Program-made: the position numbers and the translations under genes | The notes under the pieces: model-generated | What the model was told of the DNA's origin: nothing | The model's input: only the letters and a program-made list of their open reading frames with translations | Databases searched by the model: none | Assembly (NCBI GenBank): GCA_036557705.1 | Contig: DATBHB010000163.1 | Span: 1-64,000, forward strand | Direction of reading: 5' to 3' | Length of the DNA: 64,000 nucleotides | From: VAZQ01 sp036557705 | GTDB taxonomy: Bacteria; Pseudomonadota; Alphaproteobacteria; Rhizobiales; Xanthobacteraceae | Shown here: positions 16,653 to 25,354 of the stretch, one piece after another | How the letters are laid out: each line of letters opens with the position of its first letter | Position numbering within the stretch: the stretch's first letter is position 1

Positions 16653-17500
16653 CGCGACGGTCCTCCGGCAGGCGCGCCCGATGCCGCCCGCTGCGCCCCG
16701 GCCGACTCGTTTGCCGCCTTGCGGATCTCGTCATGAAGGAGGGAATAGAGCCGGTTACGCAGTTGCGTGAATCTCTCCGACGTCATGAAGGCGGCCCGAC
16801 GCGGGTGCGGCTCGTCGATCGCGATGACCTCCTTGATGGTACCGGGCCGGGCAGAGAACACCGCCACCCGATCGGCCAGAAAGACCGCTTCGCCGAGGCT
16901 GTGGGTGACGAAAATGATGGTCTTGCGCGTGCGCGAGAGCAGCACGGACAGATCTTCGCCGAGCACCATGCGGGTCTGCTCATCGAGCGCACCGAAAGGC
17001 TCGTCCATGAGAATTATTCCGGTCTCCAGACTCAGCGCCCGCGCCAGCGCCGCCCGCTGGCGCATGCCGCCCGAAAGCTGACCGGGATAGTGATTGGCGA
17101 ATGCTGCAAGCCCCACCGCCTCCAGGGATTTGCGCGCCCGCGGCTCGCGCTCGGCGCGCGGTGCGCCCTGAAACAGCATGCCGAGCTTGACGTTCTCGAT
17201 GACCGTACTCCAGGGAAACAGCGCATTCTCCTGGAACATGTAGGCGACCTGCTGCGGCAAGGGTCCGCGCACCTCCTCTTCCCCGACATGCACGACTCCA
17301 GTCGTCGGCGTAAGCAAGCCGCCGATCACGTTGAGCAGCGTGCTCTTGCCGCAGCCGCTCGGCCCGATGAGGCACACGAGTTCGCCCCGCGCCACATCGA
17401 GCGAGGTGTCGAGGAGCGCGCGGACATGGAGGCTTTCGCCTTCCTCACCGAACTGATGAGAGACGTTGCGGACCCGCACAGCGATCTCGTTCGCTTTCAC
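16649..17500 (-). CDS. ABC transporter ATP-binding protein, NitT/TauT type
   Basis: The product is 283 residues and energises the importer. It has Walker A GPSGCGKST, the signature LSGGMRQR, Walker B IILMDEPFGALDEQ and the switch His in FVTHSLGEA. It is tightly coupled to the permease downstream. A short family-A repeat lies between it and the binding-protein gene upstream. Confidence 0.95.
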   Translation of the reverse strand: MKANEIAVRVRNVSHQFGEEGESLHVRALLDTSLDVARGELVCLIGPSGCGKSTLLNVIGGLLTPTTGVVHVGEEEVRGPLPQQVAYMFQENALFPWSTVIENVKLGMLFQGAPRAEREPRARKSLEAVGLAAFANHYPGQLSGGMRQRAALARALSLETGIILMDEPFGALDEQTRMVLGEDLSVLLSRTRKTIIFVTHSLGEAVFLADRVAVFSARPGTIKEVIAIDEPHPRRAAFMTSERFTQLRNRLYSLLHDEIRKAANESAGAQRAASGAPAGGPSR

Positions 17501-17519
17501 GGACGGAATGCTTGATTAC

Positions 17520-17570
17520 GTAGGGTGGGCAAAGTCGCCGAACGGAGGTCTCGACGCGTGCGCACCCTAC
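17520..17570. repeat. Short family-A repeat
   Basis: A 51-base shortened copy, GTAGGGTGGGCAAAG ... CGCACCCTAC, placed between the binding protein stop and the ATPase start. It could act as a stabilising hairpin after the binding-protein message. Confidence 0.65.
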
Positions 17571-17577
17571 AGTTCCA

Positions 17578-18669
17578 TCACGGCAAGAAAGCTTCGGTAT
17601 AGAGCTTCGACATATCGGGCTTAACCGGCAGCAGCTTCAATTCAACATAGGACTTGGCGAGCGTCTGCAACGCCTTGGGATCGAATTTCCCGGTGTCGGA
17701 GAACATCGGCATCAGCTCGTCGTAGACCCGGCTGCTGATTGGCTCATCCTTGTCCATGACCTGCATGGCGATCTTGACGCTCTCGGCCTTGTGGCTGCGC
17801 ATGTAAGCGATGGTTTCGAACCAGCCCTTGAGGAAATTGCGCAACGCCGCGGGCTTGCCGGCGATCAGCTTGTCGGTCGCGAAAATCACGTGAATGTGGA
17901 AGTCCTTGATGTCGTTGAAGCGCACGAGGATGCGGGCTTCTCCGCGCTGTTCGAGATCGAAGGCATTGCCGATATCGGTGATCATGCCGTCGATATCGCC
18001 GCGCTTGAGCGCCGCGATCTGCCCCTGCACGGCGCCCATCGGCGCGATGTGTATGCCGTCCGGTCCCCAGCCCTGGCGGCGCGAAGTCTCGCTGACGAGC
18101 CAATAGGTCAGCGAACCGGCAGTCGAAACAGCAACTGTCTTGCCCTTGAGGTCGGCGACGGTCTTCGGACCGTTCGGACGTACGATGATGGCGAGGAGAA
18201 GCGGCGGCCCGGCCATCGCAGCCACGGCTTTGACCGGGGACCCTTTGGCGATGAAGGCCATGGCGGGCCCGGAGCCGAGCGCGACGTCCAGCGAATCCGA
18301 CGCCATCGCCTGCTGCATGCGCGCGTCGCCCGCGAACGCAATGATTTCAAGGTCGACGTTGTTCTTCTGGAAAATCCCGGCCTTGATGCCAACGTCGAGA
18401 GGTACGAAAGAGAACGCCTCCGCCACCGCTTTTCCGACCCGCAGCTTGTCCGTTGCGCAGGCGGGAGCAGCGAATGACAAGCAGGCGGCCGTCAGAATGG
18501 CCAGCGTCGTAGGGTGGGCAAAGGCGCGACGCGCTTCAGCGCGTGAGCCGTGCCCACGCGGACCCAACTCGAAGCCCGACCGCGTGGGCAAAATCGCTCC
18601 TAGAAAATGCCGTATCGAATGACCTCGCAATGCGATTTTGCCCACCCTACAAAGCAACCTGCTGAGCAT
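17578..18669 (-). CDS. NitT/TauT-type substrate-binding protein with a repeat inside its signal peptide
   Basis: The product is 363 residues, an NMT1/SsuA-like periplasmic receptor (RVGKAVAEAFSFVPLDVGIKAG; SDSLDVALGSGPA; LKGKTVAVSTAGS). The first six codons (MLSRLL) and the hydrophobic core (TLAILTAACLSFAAPACA) are separated by 48 codons made of a family-A repeat. Removing 18508-18651 restores an ordinary signal peptide in frame. Whether the long leader is used or translation begins inside the repeat is unknown. It follows hyuB directly, with five bases between stop and start. Confidence 0.88.
   Translation of the reverse strand: MLSRLLCRVGKIALRGHSIRHFLGAILPTRSGFELGPRGHGSRAEARRAFAHPTTLAILTAACLSFAAPACATDKLRVGKAVAEAFSFVPLDVGIKAGIFQKNNVDLEIIAFAGDARMQQAMASDSLDVALGSGPAMAFIAKGSPVKAVAAMAGPPLLLAIIVRPNGPKTVADLKGKTVAVSTAGSLTYWLVSETSRRQGWGPDGIHIAPMGAVQGQIAALKRGDIDGMITDIGNAFDLEQRGEARILVRFNDIKDFHIHVIFATDKLIAGKPAALRNFLKGWFETIAYMRSHKAESVKIAMQVMDKDEPISSRVYDELMPMFSDTGKFDPKALQTLAKSYVELKLLPVKPDMSKLYTEAFLP
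18509..18650. repeat. Family-A repeat inserted in a coding region
   Basis: A full-length 142-base copy. On the coding strand it starts GTAGGGTGGGCAAAATC and ends TTTGCCCACCCTAC. It sits in an open frame inside the binding-protein leader with no stop codon in that frame. Confidence 0.88.
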
Positions 18670-18674
18670 CTAGA

Positions 18675-20477
18675 TCAATCCTTCGAGACCGTTCGGCTCG
18701 ATCTTATCCGCTCACGCTGAGCGCGTGTTGCGGTTTCATCGAGCGTCAAATCGTCTCTGAGCACGACCCCATAGCGATCGAGCGCGGAGCGCCGGGAGAC
18801 CAGTTCTTCGAGCACGTCGGCACGCACCAGCCCAGGATCGCGATCGAGCGGGTCGCCCCAGCCGCCGCCCCCGCCCGTGCGCACGGTCACTTGCGCATCG
18901 ACCGGAATCGGAACGTGCGCGCCGACCATCGGCTTGAATTCGTTCTCGCCCGGCAGGCGCAAGAAATAGCCGCCGGACTGCCCGGCCTCTCCGCCCCACA
19001 GTCCCCAAGGCGGGCAGTTCCGCCGCCGCGCATGTTCGAAATTCCATCGCCCGTCGATGAAGTTCCTGACCTGCACGTTGATGCCAAGGCCGCCACGATA
19101 TTTTCCAGCGCCGCAGGAATCCTGGTGCAAAGTGCGGCTCTCGATCAGCACCGGACATTTGAGCTCGATGCCCTCGATCGAGCCGTTGCGCACATCCCCC
19201 TGACACACCGAGACGGTGGCAGGCTCGCCGTCCTCGAACGGGCGTCCGCCCCAGCCGCCGCCTTCGATGCTCTGCACCACGAAGCGCCGCTTCGTCTTCG
19301 GATGGATGCCGAAGAAAACGACGGACCCGCCGAGCAGCCCATGGTGGCCGGCCGGGACGCGGTCGCGCATCGCCGGCGCCAGCGCCTTGACGATGGTATC
19401 GACCACGGTCGGCACGATTATGCTCCAGCCCGCCATCGGAGCCGGAAAGCGCGCCATCATGATGTTGCCTTCGGGAATGACGACTTTCAATGCCCGGAAT
19501 GAGCCCTCGTTTACCGGCTCAAGCGGGCCGGTGAGCGCCTTGTAGGCGACGCGCGCGCCCGCAAGGGTGCGCGAATTGATGCCGGCCTTGCGTTCTCCCG
19601 AACAGCCGGAAAGGTCGATGGTCATATCGCCGGCTTTGACGATCACCTTGACCCGAATCGGCACCGGTTCGCCCTTGAGCACGCCATCGTCGTCCATGGC
19701 AGACTGCGCTTCGTAGACGCCATCGGGCAACTGTCCCACGACGTTGCGGCATTTCTTCTCGGTCTCCTCAAAAATGCGTTCGATCGCGGCGAGAACGGTT
19801 GCTCGCCCGTATTTCTCGAAGAGCTCATCCATGCGCCGCGCCGCCAGCCGGCAGGCAGCCATCTGCGATTTCATGTCGCCGAGCGAAGACTCTGGAAAGC
19901 GGATGTTGTCCTTGAGCACCCGGTGGAGCGTCTCGTTGAGCTTGCCCTTCTCGTAAATCTTCAGCTGATCGAGCTGGAGCCCCTCGATCCAGGGATCAGC
20001 CACCGTAGGCCCGGCGCCGAACCCGGTGGACATGCCGCCGACATCGATCCAGTGGGCGCGCACCATCAGGAACAGCAACAGCTCGCCCTTGAAGAAATAG
20101 GGCATGTAGATGACGATGTTGTTGAGGTGCTGGCCGGCCACCGCCTGGTGATTGGTGATGATGACATCACCGGGATGTAATCCATCGCGGCCGTAGCGCT
20201 TCATGCCATCGACGACGATCACGCCTAGATCGGCGACGAAATGCGATACGCCGCCGACGTTCTGGGAGATCAACTGGCCTTGCGGATCAAGAAGCGCGGT
20301 GCAGTAATCGCGCACTTCGTAGATCATCATGTTGTAGGACGTGCGCTGGAGATCCGCCGCCATCTCGTTGGCGATAGCCGGAAGGGCGTTGCGGATCACT
20401 TCGAGCGTGACCGGATCAAGCGTCGCCCGGTTTGCTTTTGGCTTTTTGCTAGCCGGCCTTTGCCGCCGAACACTCAT
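18675..20477 (-). CDS. hyuB: Hydantoinase B / 5-oxoprolinase C-terminal-type subunit
   Basis: The product is about 600 residues. HyuB partners HyuA for ATP-dependent opening of hydantoin- or oxoproline-like rings, and related pairs act in acetone or acetophenone carboxylation. Recognisable parts are DPVTLEVIRNAL at the N-terminus, GDVIITNHQAVAGQHLNNI, and Gly-rich stretches ending TGGGGGWGDPLDRDP. The start at 20477 (MSVRRQRPASKK) is chosen because the longer frame only translates a repeat. It lies between hyuA and the transporter genes on one strand. Confidence 0.92.
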   Translation of the reverse strand: MSVRRQRPASKKPKANRATLDPVTLEVIRNALPAIANEMAADLQRTSYNMMIYEVRDYCTALLDPQGQLISQNVGGVSHFVADLGVIVVDGMKRYGRDGLHPGDVIITNHQAVAGQHLNNIVIYMPYFFKGELLLFLMVRAHWIDVGGMSTGFGAGPTVADPWIEGLQLDQLKIYEKGKLNETLHRVLKDNIRFPESSLGDMKSQMAACRLAARRMDELFEKYGRATVLAAIERIFEETEKKCRNVVGQLPDGVYEAQSAMDDDGVLKGEPVPIRVKVIVKAGDMTIDLSGCSGERKAGINSRTLAGARVAYKALTGPLEPVNEGSFRALKVVIPEGNIMMARFPAPMAGWSIIVPTVVDTIVKALAPAMRDRVPAGHHGLLGGSVVFFGIHPKTKRRFVVQSIEGGGWGGRPFEDGEPATVSVCQGDVRNGSIEGIELKCPVLIESRTLHQDSCGAGKYRGGLGINVQVRNFIDGRWNFEHARRRNCPPWGLWGGEAGQSGGYFLRLPGENEFKPMVGAHVPIPVDAQVTVRTGGGGGWGDPLDRDPGLVRADVLEELVSRRSALDRYGVVLRDDLTLDETATRAQRERIRSSRTVSKD

Positions 20478-20486
20478 GGGCGGCCC

Positions 20487-20610
20487 CCACCTCTCCCCGC
20501 TTGCAGGGAGAGGTCGCCGCCGAAGGCGGCGGGTGAGGGGCTCCCTCCGCGCGCGCCTCTTATTAAGGCGCCCCTCACCCCAACCCTCTCCCCGCAAGCG
20601 GGGAGAGGGG
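20487..20610. repeat. Palindromic repeat, family E (CTCTCCCCGCAAGCGGGGAGAG type)
   Basis: Arms with CTCTCCCCGCTTGCAGGGAGAG and CTCTCCCCGCAAGCGGGGAGAG flank GGCGGCGGGTGAGGGG. This element type is scattered in many proteobacteria. It separates hyuA from hyuB and adjoins the hyuB start, so it could affect the relative amounts of the two subunits. Confidence 0.8.
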
Positions 20611-20664
20611 GCGCACCGTGCCCGCGGCGCCGCATCACCCCAATTGTAGAGCCGCCAGCCAGCA

Positions 20665-22701
20665 TCACGCGCCTCCTACCTCGATGATCAGTTCGCCGGA
20701 CGGCGAGACCTTGCATCGGTCGTTACGGAACAGCACCGTGGTCGTGCCAAGCTCCTGGACGATTGCCGGGCCGGAAATGCGCGCACCGGCCTTGAGGCTC
20801 GTCCGTTCGTAAACCGGGCATCGTACCGGCCTTTTCACATCCGAGAAATACACCGCGCGATGATGCGAGGGTCGCGGCGCCTGGCCTCGGCCAAGGCGCG
20901 GGAAGCGCAGTTTTGGCCGCTTGCCGATGACGCCAAGCCGCATATTGACCATTTCGACGGGCTCCTCGGCCGAGTGATGCGCATAGCGATGCTCGTAGAG
21001 CGCGTCGAAGGCGGCGCGGATCGCATCGCCTTTGCCGCCCTTCAGCTGTGCGAGCGTGACCGGCACCGACAGCGTGAATTCCTGCCCGGCATAACGCAGA
21101 TCGAGCGCTATCTGCTCCTCCGCGTTGCGGCTGTGACGCAGGCTTGTGCGCGCCTGCTTGCGCATTTCCTCGTAGACTTGGACCAGCTTGGCAAAATCCA
21201 AGTTGGCGAGATCGGAATAATAGGTGCGAATGAAGTCGTGCCGCTCGTCGGCAACCAGCATTCCGAGCGCAGAGAAATGGGACGGGAAGAGCGGCACGAT
21301 CACCGTCGGGATATGCAGCTCGCGGGCGATCGCGACGATGTGCAGCGGCCCCGCGCCGCCGGAGGCGACCAGGGCGAAATCGCGGGGGTCATAGCCCTTC
21401 TCGACCGAGACCTCGCGCACCGCCAGCGACATTTTCGAAATCGCAATCTCGATGATCGCCTCAGCGGCGGCGACCATGTCCATGTTCAGAGGCTTGGCGA
21501 TCATTTCTGCGATGCCGCGCGCCGCGCCTTCGGGATCGAGCTTCATCTGCCCGCCGAGGAAATTGTCCGGATCGAGGCGTCCGAGCACTATATTGGCGTC
21601 GGTGATGGTCGGCTCCGTGCCGCCGCCCATGTAGCAGATCGGACCCGGATCGGCGCCGGCGCTTTGCGGCCCCACCTTGAGCGCTCCGATCTCGTCGATC
21701 CAGGCAATCGAGCCGCCGCCGGCTCCAACTTCGACCACGTCGATCATCGGCAGCATGACCGGATGCCCGCTGGCATAGCCGCCGACGTAGTAACCCGGCG
21801 CGAGCGTGGGCTCGCCGTCGCGCACGAGGCTCGCTTTCGCGGTCGTGCCGCCCATGTCGAAGGAAATGACGTTCTTGAAGCCCAGCGCGAGCCCGACTTG
21901 TGCCGAAGCGATGATGCCGCCGACCGGCCCTGACTCCATCATGGCAACGGGCCGCTCGGTGGCGATCTCGGGCGTCATGACGCCGCCGTTCGAACGCATG
22001 ATCGAGAGATTGCCGCGAAATCCGATCTCGCCGAGGCTCGCCTTGAGGCCCTTTACGTAGCCGCCGACCTTGGGGCCGATATAGGCATTGACGACCGTCG
22101 TCGACATCCGCTCGAACTCGCGATATTCGCGCAGGATTTCATGCGACAGCGAGAGATAAGCATCCGGCATTGCCTCATGGATGATTTCGCCGGCGATGCG
22201 CTCGTGCTCTGGATTGACGTAAGAGTGCAGAAAACAGATCGCGACCGCATCCACGCCCTCGTCGGCGAGCCGGCTGCACGCCTCGTGAATACCGGCGCGA
22301 TTGAGCGGCCGGTAAACATCGCCGCTCGCAAGCACGCGCTCCTCGATCTCGCAGGTCAGCCGGCGCGAGACCAGCGGCCGGTGCTTGTGGAACAGGAGAT
22401 TGTAGGCCTCCGGCCGATTTCCTCGACCAATGATGTAGACGTCACGGGTGCCGCGGGTGACCACGAGGCCGGTCCGGGCGCCCTTGCGCTCGATCAGAGT
22501 ATTGATTGCCACCGTCGAGCCGTGGATGAGATCGTCGATGGCGGCGGCCTCGATGCCGCTCTTGCGCAGACAATCGATGATGCCGTTCACGAGCTGTGCC
22601 GGCGTGCTAAGACTCTTGGCCTGGACGAATCTCTGGGTCGCCTCATCGAAGCCGAGCAGGTCGGTGAAGGTTCCACCGATGTCGATGGCGACAGTCAGCA
22701 C
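20665..22701 (-). CDS. hyuA: Hydantoinase A / oxoprolinase-type subunit
   Basis: The product is about 678 residues of the ASKHA-fold ATPase type. It has TVAIDIGGTFTDLLG at the N-terminus, HGSTVAINTLIERKGARTGL, a second phosphate loop in SFDMGGTTAKASL, and DPGPICYMGGG. A GTG at 22701 with TGGAG seven bases upstream fits the family N-terminus; the ATG at 22761 would add an unlikely basic extension and nearly meet the divergent paralogue. It precedes hyuB and the ABC importer, suggesting one operon for uptake and ring opening. Confidence 0.9.
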   Translation of the reverse strand: MLTVAIDIGGTFTDLLGFDEATQRFVQAKSLSTPAQLVNGIIDCLRKSGIEAAAIDDLIHGSTVAINTLIERKGARTGLVVTRGTRDVYIIGRGNRPEAYNLLFHKHRPLVSRRLTCEIEERVLASGDVYRPLNRAGIHEACSRLADEGVDAVAICFLHSYVNPEHERIAGEIIHEAMPDAYLSLSHEILREYREFERMSTTVVNAYIGPKVGGYVKGLKASLGEIGFRGNLSIMRSNGGVMTPEIATERPVAMMESGPVGGIIASAQVGLALGFKNVISFDMGGTTAKASLVRDGEPTLAPGYYVGGYASGHPVMLPMIDVVEVGAGGGSIAWIDEIGALKVGPQSAGADPGPICYMGGGTEPTITDANIVLGRLDPDNFLGGQMKLDPEGAARGIAEMIAKPLNMDMVAAAEAIIEIAISKMSLAVREVSVEKGYDPRDFALVASGGAGPLHIVAIARELHIPTVIVPLFPSHFSALGMLVADERHDFIRTYYSDLANLDFAKLVQVYEEMRKQARTSLRHSRNAEEQIALDLRYAGQEFTLSVPVTLAQLKGGKGDAIRAAFDALYEHRYAHHSAEEPVEMVNMRLGVIGKRPKLRFPRLGRGQAPRPSHHRAVYFSDVKRPVRCPVYERTSLKAGARISGPAIVQELGTTTVLFRNDRCKVSPSGELIIEVGGA

Positions 22702-22806
22702 GAGGCGCTCCAGGAATCCATTCTTGCCGCCAGGGGGGGTTCGGCGGCGCCAGCCCGACATGGCAATAGTTGCAGCAGTCTGCCTCGGTCAAGGAGATGG
22801 CGGCCA

Positions 22807-24894
22807 ATGAAGCGCCCGAAGCCGCGACGCGCCGCTGACTCCAAGCCCCACATCCGGCTCGCGGCGGATATCGGCGGGACTTTCACCGACGTCGCGCTGT
22901 TCGATGACCGCACCGGCGCTCTCGCCTTCGGCAAGGCCTTGTCTACGCCGGAGCGCCTGGTGGACGGCATCAGCAAGGCGGTGGCGAAGGCGGGCAGCCA
23001 TTATGGCGCAGCCGTGTTGTTCCTGCACGGTTCGACCATCGCAATCAATACCATCCTCGAGCGTACGGGCGCGCGGACCGCGCTGCTGATCACCGAAGGC
23101 TTTCGCGACATCTACGAGATCGGCCGCATCAATCGGCCTGACGCCTACAATCTGTTCTTCCGCAAGCATGTCCCGCTGATCGAGCGGGCGCTCCGCTTCG
23201 AGGTCAATGAGCGCGTTCTGGCCGATGGCGAAGTCGAGCGCGAACTTGACGAAGATGAAATCGCGAAGCTTGGCGCGATTCTGGACGCGCGGGACATCGA
23301 GGCCTGCGCGATCCTGTTTCTCAACTGCTACGCGCGCCCGGACCATGAGGCGCGCGCCAAAGCAATCATCGAGGCTAACCACCCGGGGATGTTCGTGTCC
23401 GCTTCGCACGAGCTGTCGAAGGAATACCGGGAATTCGAGCGCTGCTCGACGGTGGCGGCGAATGCCTATGTCGGGCCGAAGGTGCGCCGCTATATCGGAG
23501 AGATCGACGAACACATTCGCGCCCACGGATTCTCCGGGTCGTTCCTGGTCGTACAGTCGACCGGCGGGTTATACGAGGCGAGCCAGGCGCAGTCGCAATG
23601 CGTCCGCATGCTCGAATCCGGGCCGGCAGCCGGTGTCATCGGCGCCCAGGCGCTGTGTCAGACGCTTGGAATCGAGAATGCGATCGCCTTCGACATGGGC
23701 GGCACCACCGCCAAGGCCGGCGTAATCCACGATGGCGAGGCGTTGACGACCGGCATGGCGCTGATCGGCGGATATGACCGGGCGCTGCCGGTGCAGATCG
23801 CCATGATGGACATTTTCGAGGTCGGCACCGGCGGCGGCTCAATCGCGCGCGTCGAGGAGGGCTCGCTGCGGGTCGGCCCGCAAAGCGCCGGCGCTACGCC
23901 AGGGCCAGCCTGCTACGGCCTCGGAGGAACCGAGCCGACGATTACCGACGCTAATCTCGTCCTCGGCCGGCTCGGCGCCGATCGCTTCCTGGGCGGGGAA
24001 ATGCCGCTCGATGTGAAAGCTGCCGAGCGCGCGCTCGCCGCCATAGCCAAGCCGCTCCGGCTTGATGTCATCGCAGCCGCCGACGGCATTCTGCGCATTG
24101 CGGCAACCGCGATGTCCTACGCCGTCAAGGGCGTGACCACCGAGCGCGGTCTCGATGCCGGCGGTTTTGCGCTCATCGCCTATGGCGGAGCGGGTCCGCT
24201 GCATGCGGTCGATGTTGCACGCGAGATCGGCATCCGCACCGTAATCGTTCCCAAGGCCCCGGGCGTGTTTTCGGCCTTCGGCATGCTGTTCTCCGATTTG
24301 CGGTACGATTTCGTACGCACTTGGCTCACTCGGGTCGATGAAGCGCCCTTCGGGCGCATCGAAACACTCTATGGCGAGATGGAGGACCAGGGCCGTCAGG
24401 CGATTGCCAACGCTTCGGTCCGCCCGCAGAAGGTGACGATCAAGCGCGCCGCCGACATGCGCTACATCGGCCAGGAGCATGCGGTCACCGTCCCCCTCCC
24501 CGCCTCCGTATTCGGGCGCCGTGATCGCCGCGCGATCAAACGGCTGTTCGATGCCACGCATCTCGCCCGCTATGGCACTTCGGCGCCCGAGGAAGGCGCC
24601 GAGATTGTAAGCCTGCGCGCCACGGGGATCGGCGTCTTGCGCAAGCCGCGGCAGGGCAAAATCCAGCCAGGCCGCACCGCGCCTCCAGCCACCGCGCTCA
24701 CCGGCACGCGGCCGGTGTTTTTCAGTGAGATCGGCTTCCGGGATGCGAAGACTTGGGATCGCTCAGCCCTGCTCGCAGGCAATCGCATCAGGGGCCCGGC
24801 GCTGATCGAGGAGCACGCCTCGACAACGGTGCTCATGCCGGGGGATAGCTGCGAAGTGGATCCCTACGGGAACCTGATTATTACGGTGGGCTGA
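22807..24894 (+). CDS. Second hydantoinase A-type protein, divergent
   Basis: The product is about 695 residues and shares the same landmarks as the minus-strand hyuA (ADIGGTFTDVALF, HGSTIAINTILERTGARTAL, AFDMGGTTAKAGV, TPGPACYGLGGTEPTI). AAGGAG lies ten bases before the ATG at 22807; in-frame sequence upstream to 22141 is antisense to hyuA and not coding. No hyuB partner follows it: a repeat and small minus-strand genes come next. It may use the HyuB encoded at 18675-20477, or act on another substrate. Confidence 0.92.
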   Translation: MKRPKPRRAADSKPHIRLAADIGGTFTDVALFDDRTGALAFGKALSTPERLVDGISKAVAKAGSHYGAAVLFLHGSTIAINTILERTGARTALLITEGFRDIYEIGRINRPDAYNLFFRKHVPLIERALRFEVNERVLADGEVERELDEDEIAKLGAILDARDIEACAILFLNCYARPDHEARAKAIIEANHPGMFVSASHELSKEYREFERCSTVAANAYVGPKVRRYIGEIDEHIRAHGFSGSFLVVQSTGGLYEASQAQSQCVRMLESGPAAGVIGAQALCQTLGIENAIAFDMGGTTAKAGVIHDGEALTTGMALIGGYDRALPVQIAMMDIFEVGTGGGSIARVEEGSLRVGPQSAGATPGPACYGLGGTEPTITDANLVLGRLGADRFLGGEMPLDVKAAERALAAIAKPLRLDVIAAADGILRIAATAMSYAVKGVTTERGLDAGGFALIAYGGAGPLHAVDVAREIGIRTVIVPKAPGVFSAFGMLFSDLRYDFVRTWLTRVDEAPFGRIETLYGEMEDQGRQAIANASVRPQKVTIKRAADMRYIGQEHAVTVPLPASVFGRRDRRAIKRLFDATHLARYGTSAPEEGAEIVSLRATGIGVLRKPRQGKIQPGRTAPPATALTGTRPVFFSEIGFRDAKTWDRSALLAGNRIRGPALIEEHASTTVLMPGDSCEVDPYGNLIITVG

Positions 24895-24902
24895 AATCGG
24901 CA

Positions 24903-25027
24903 CGTAGCCCGGCGCGTTCGGTGCGCTCGACACGCGCTCTGCCTAAGCCGCGCCGCGATATGCGGAACGCCTGTCCCGCATATCGCTCGCGGCCGGCCTT
25001 TGGCCGCCCGCTCGCTCATGCGGGCTA
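24903..25027. repeat. Palindromic repeat, family C (GTAGCCCG ... CGGGCTAC)
   Basis: Outer words GTAGCCCGG and CATGCGGGCTAC surround an inner GCGATATGCGG / CCGCATATCGC pair. It lies between two converging genes and may be a bidirectional terminator. Only one copy is seen here. Confidence 0.75.
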
Positions 25028-25035
25028 CGGCCTTG

Positions 25036-25341
25036 TTACGACTGCCGCTTCATCTTCGCCGTGAACGACAGCGCGCCGGCGCCGCAGCACGGGCAAGCCA
25101 TTGCGACGAGGACGCTCTGCTTCTGCTCCTCGCTTAGATCGGTACGGTCGAGCATGGTGCGTGCCTGTTGGGCAAACAATTCGTGCAGAGAGGGCGCGGT
25201 CGATCGAAATTCATCATCGCCTGTAGGCGCCGAGGCCTTGAAAACCTCCGGGGGCGGAGGCGGAGCATATTTAGGTTTCGCCGATGACCTCCGCTCGCCT
25301 TCCGGGCGTTTCGTTCCTCCGGCTCGGCGCCTCATCCGCAT
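25036..25341 (-). CDS. Hypothetical protein with a C-terminal CPCCGAG motif
   Basis: The product is 101 residues. The N-terminal half is Arg/Pro-rich (PPPPPE) and probably disordered; the C-terminal half has SLHELFAQQARTMLDRTDLSEEQKQ and then ACPCCGAGALSFTAKMKR. One Cys pair would give half a zinc site, so dimeric or partner metal binding is possible. It starts 13 bases after the 2-hydroxyacid dehydrogenase stop and is probably co-transcribed. Function unknown; start codon uncertain, as no clear ribosome-binding site is visible. Confidence 0.65.
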   Translation of the reverse strand: MRMRRRAGGTKRPEGERRSSAKPKYAPPPPPEVFKASAPTGDDEFRSTAPSLHELFAQQARTMLDRTDLSEEQKQSVLVAMACPCCGAGALSFTAKMKRQS

Positions 25342-25354
25342 CGCAGAGCGCCCA

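Noticed and set aside
22141..22806. Long N-terminal extension of the plus-strand hyuA
   Set aside because: Antisense to the other hyuA and absent from the family; ATG 22807 with AAGGAG is a better start.
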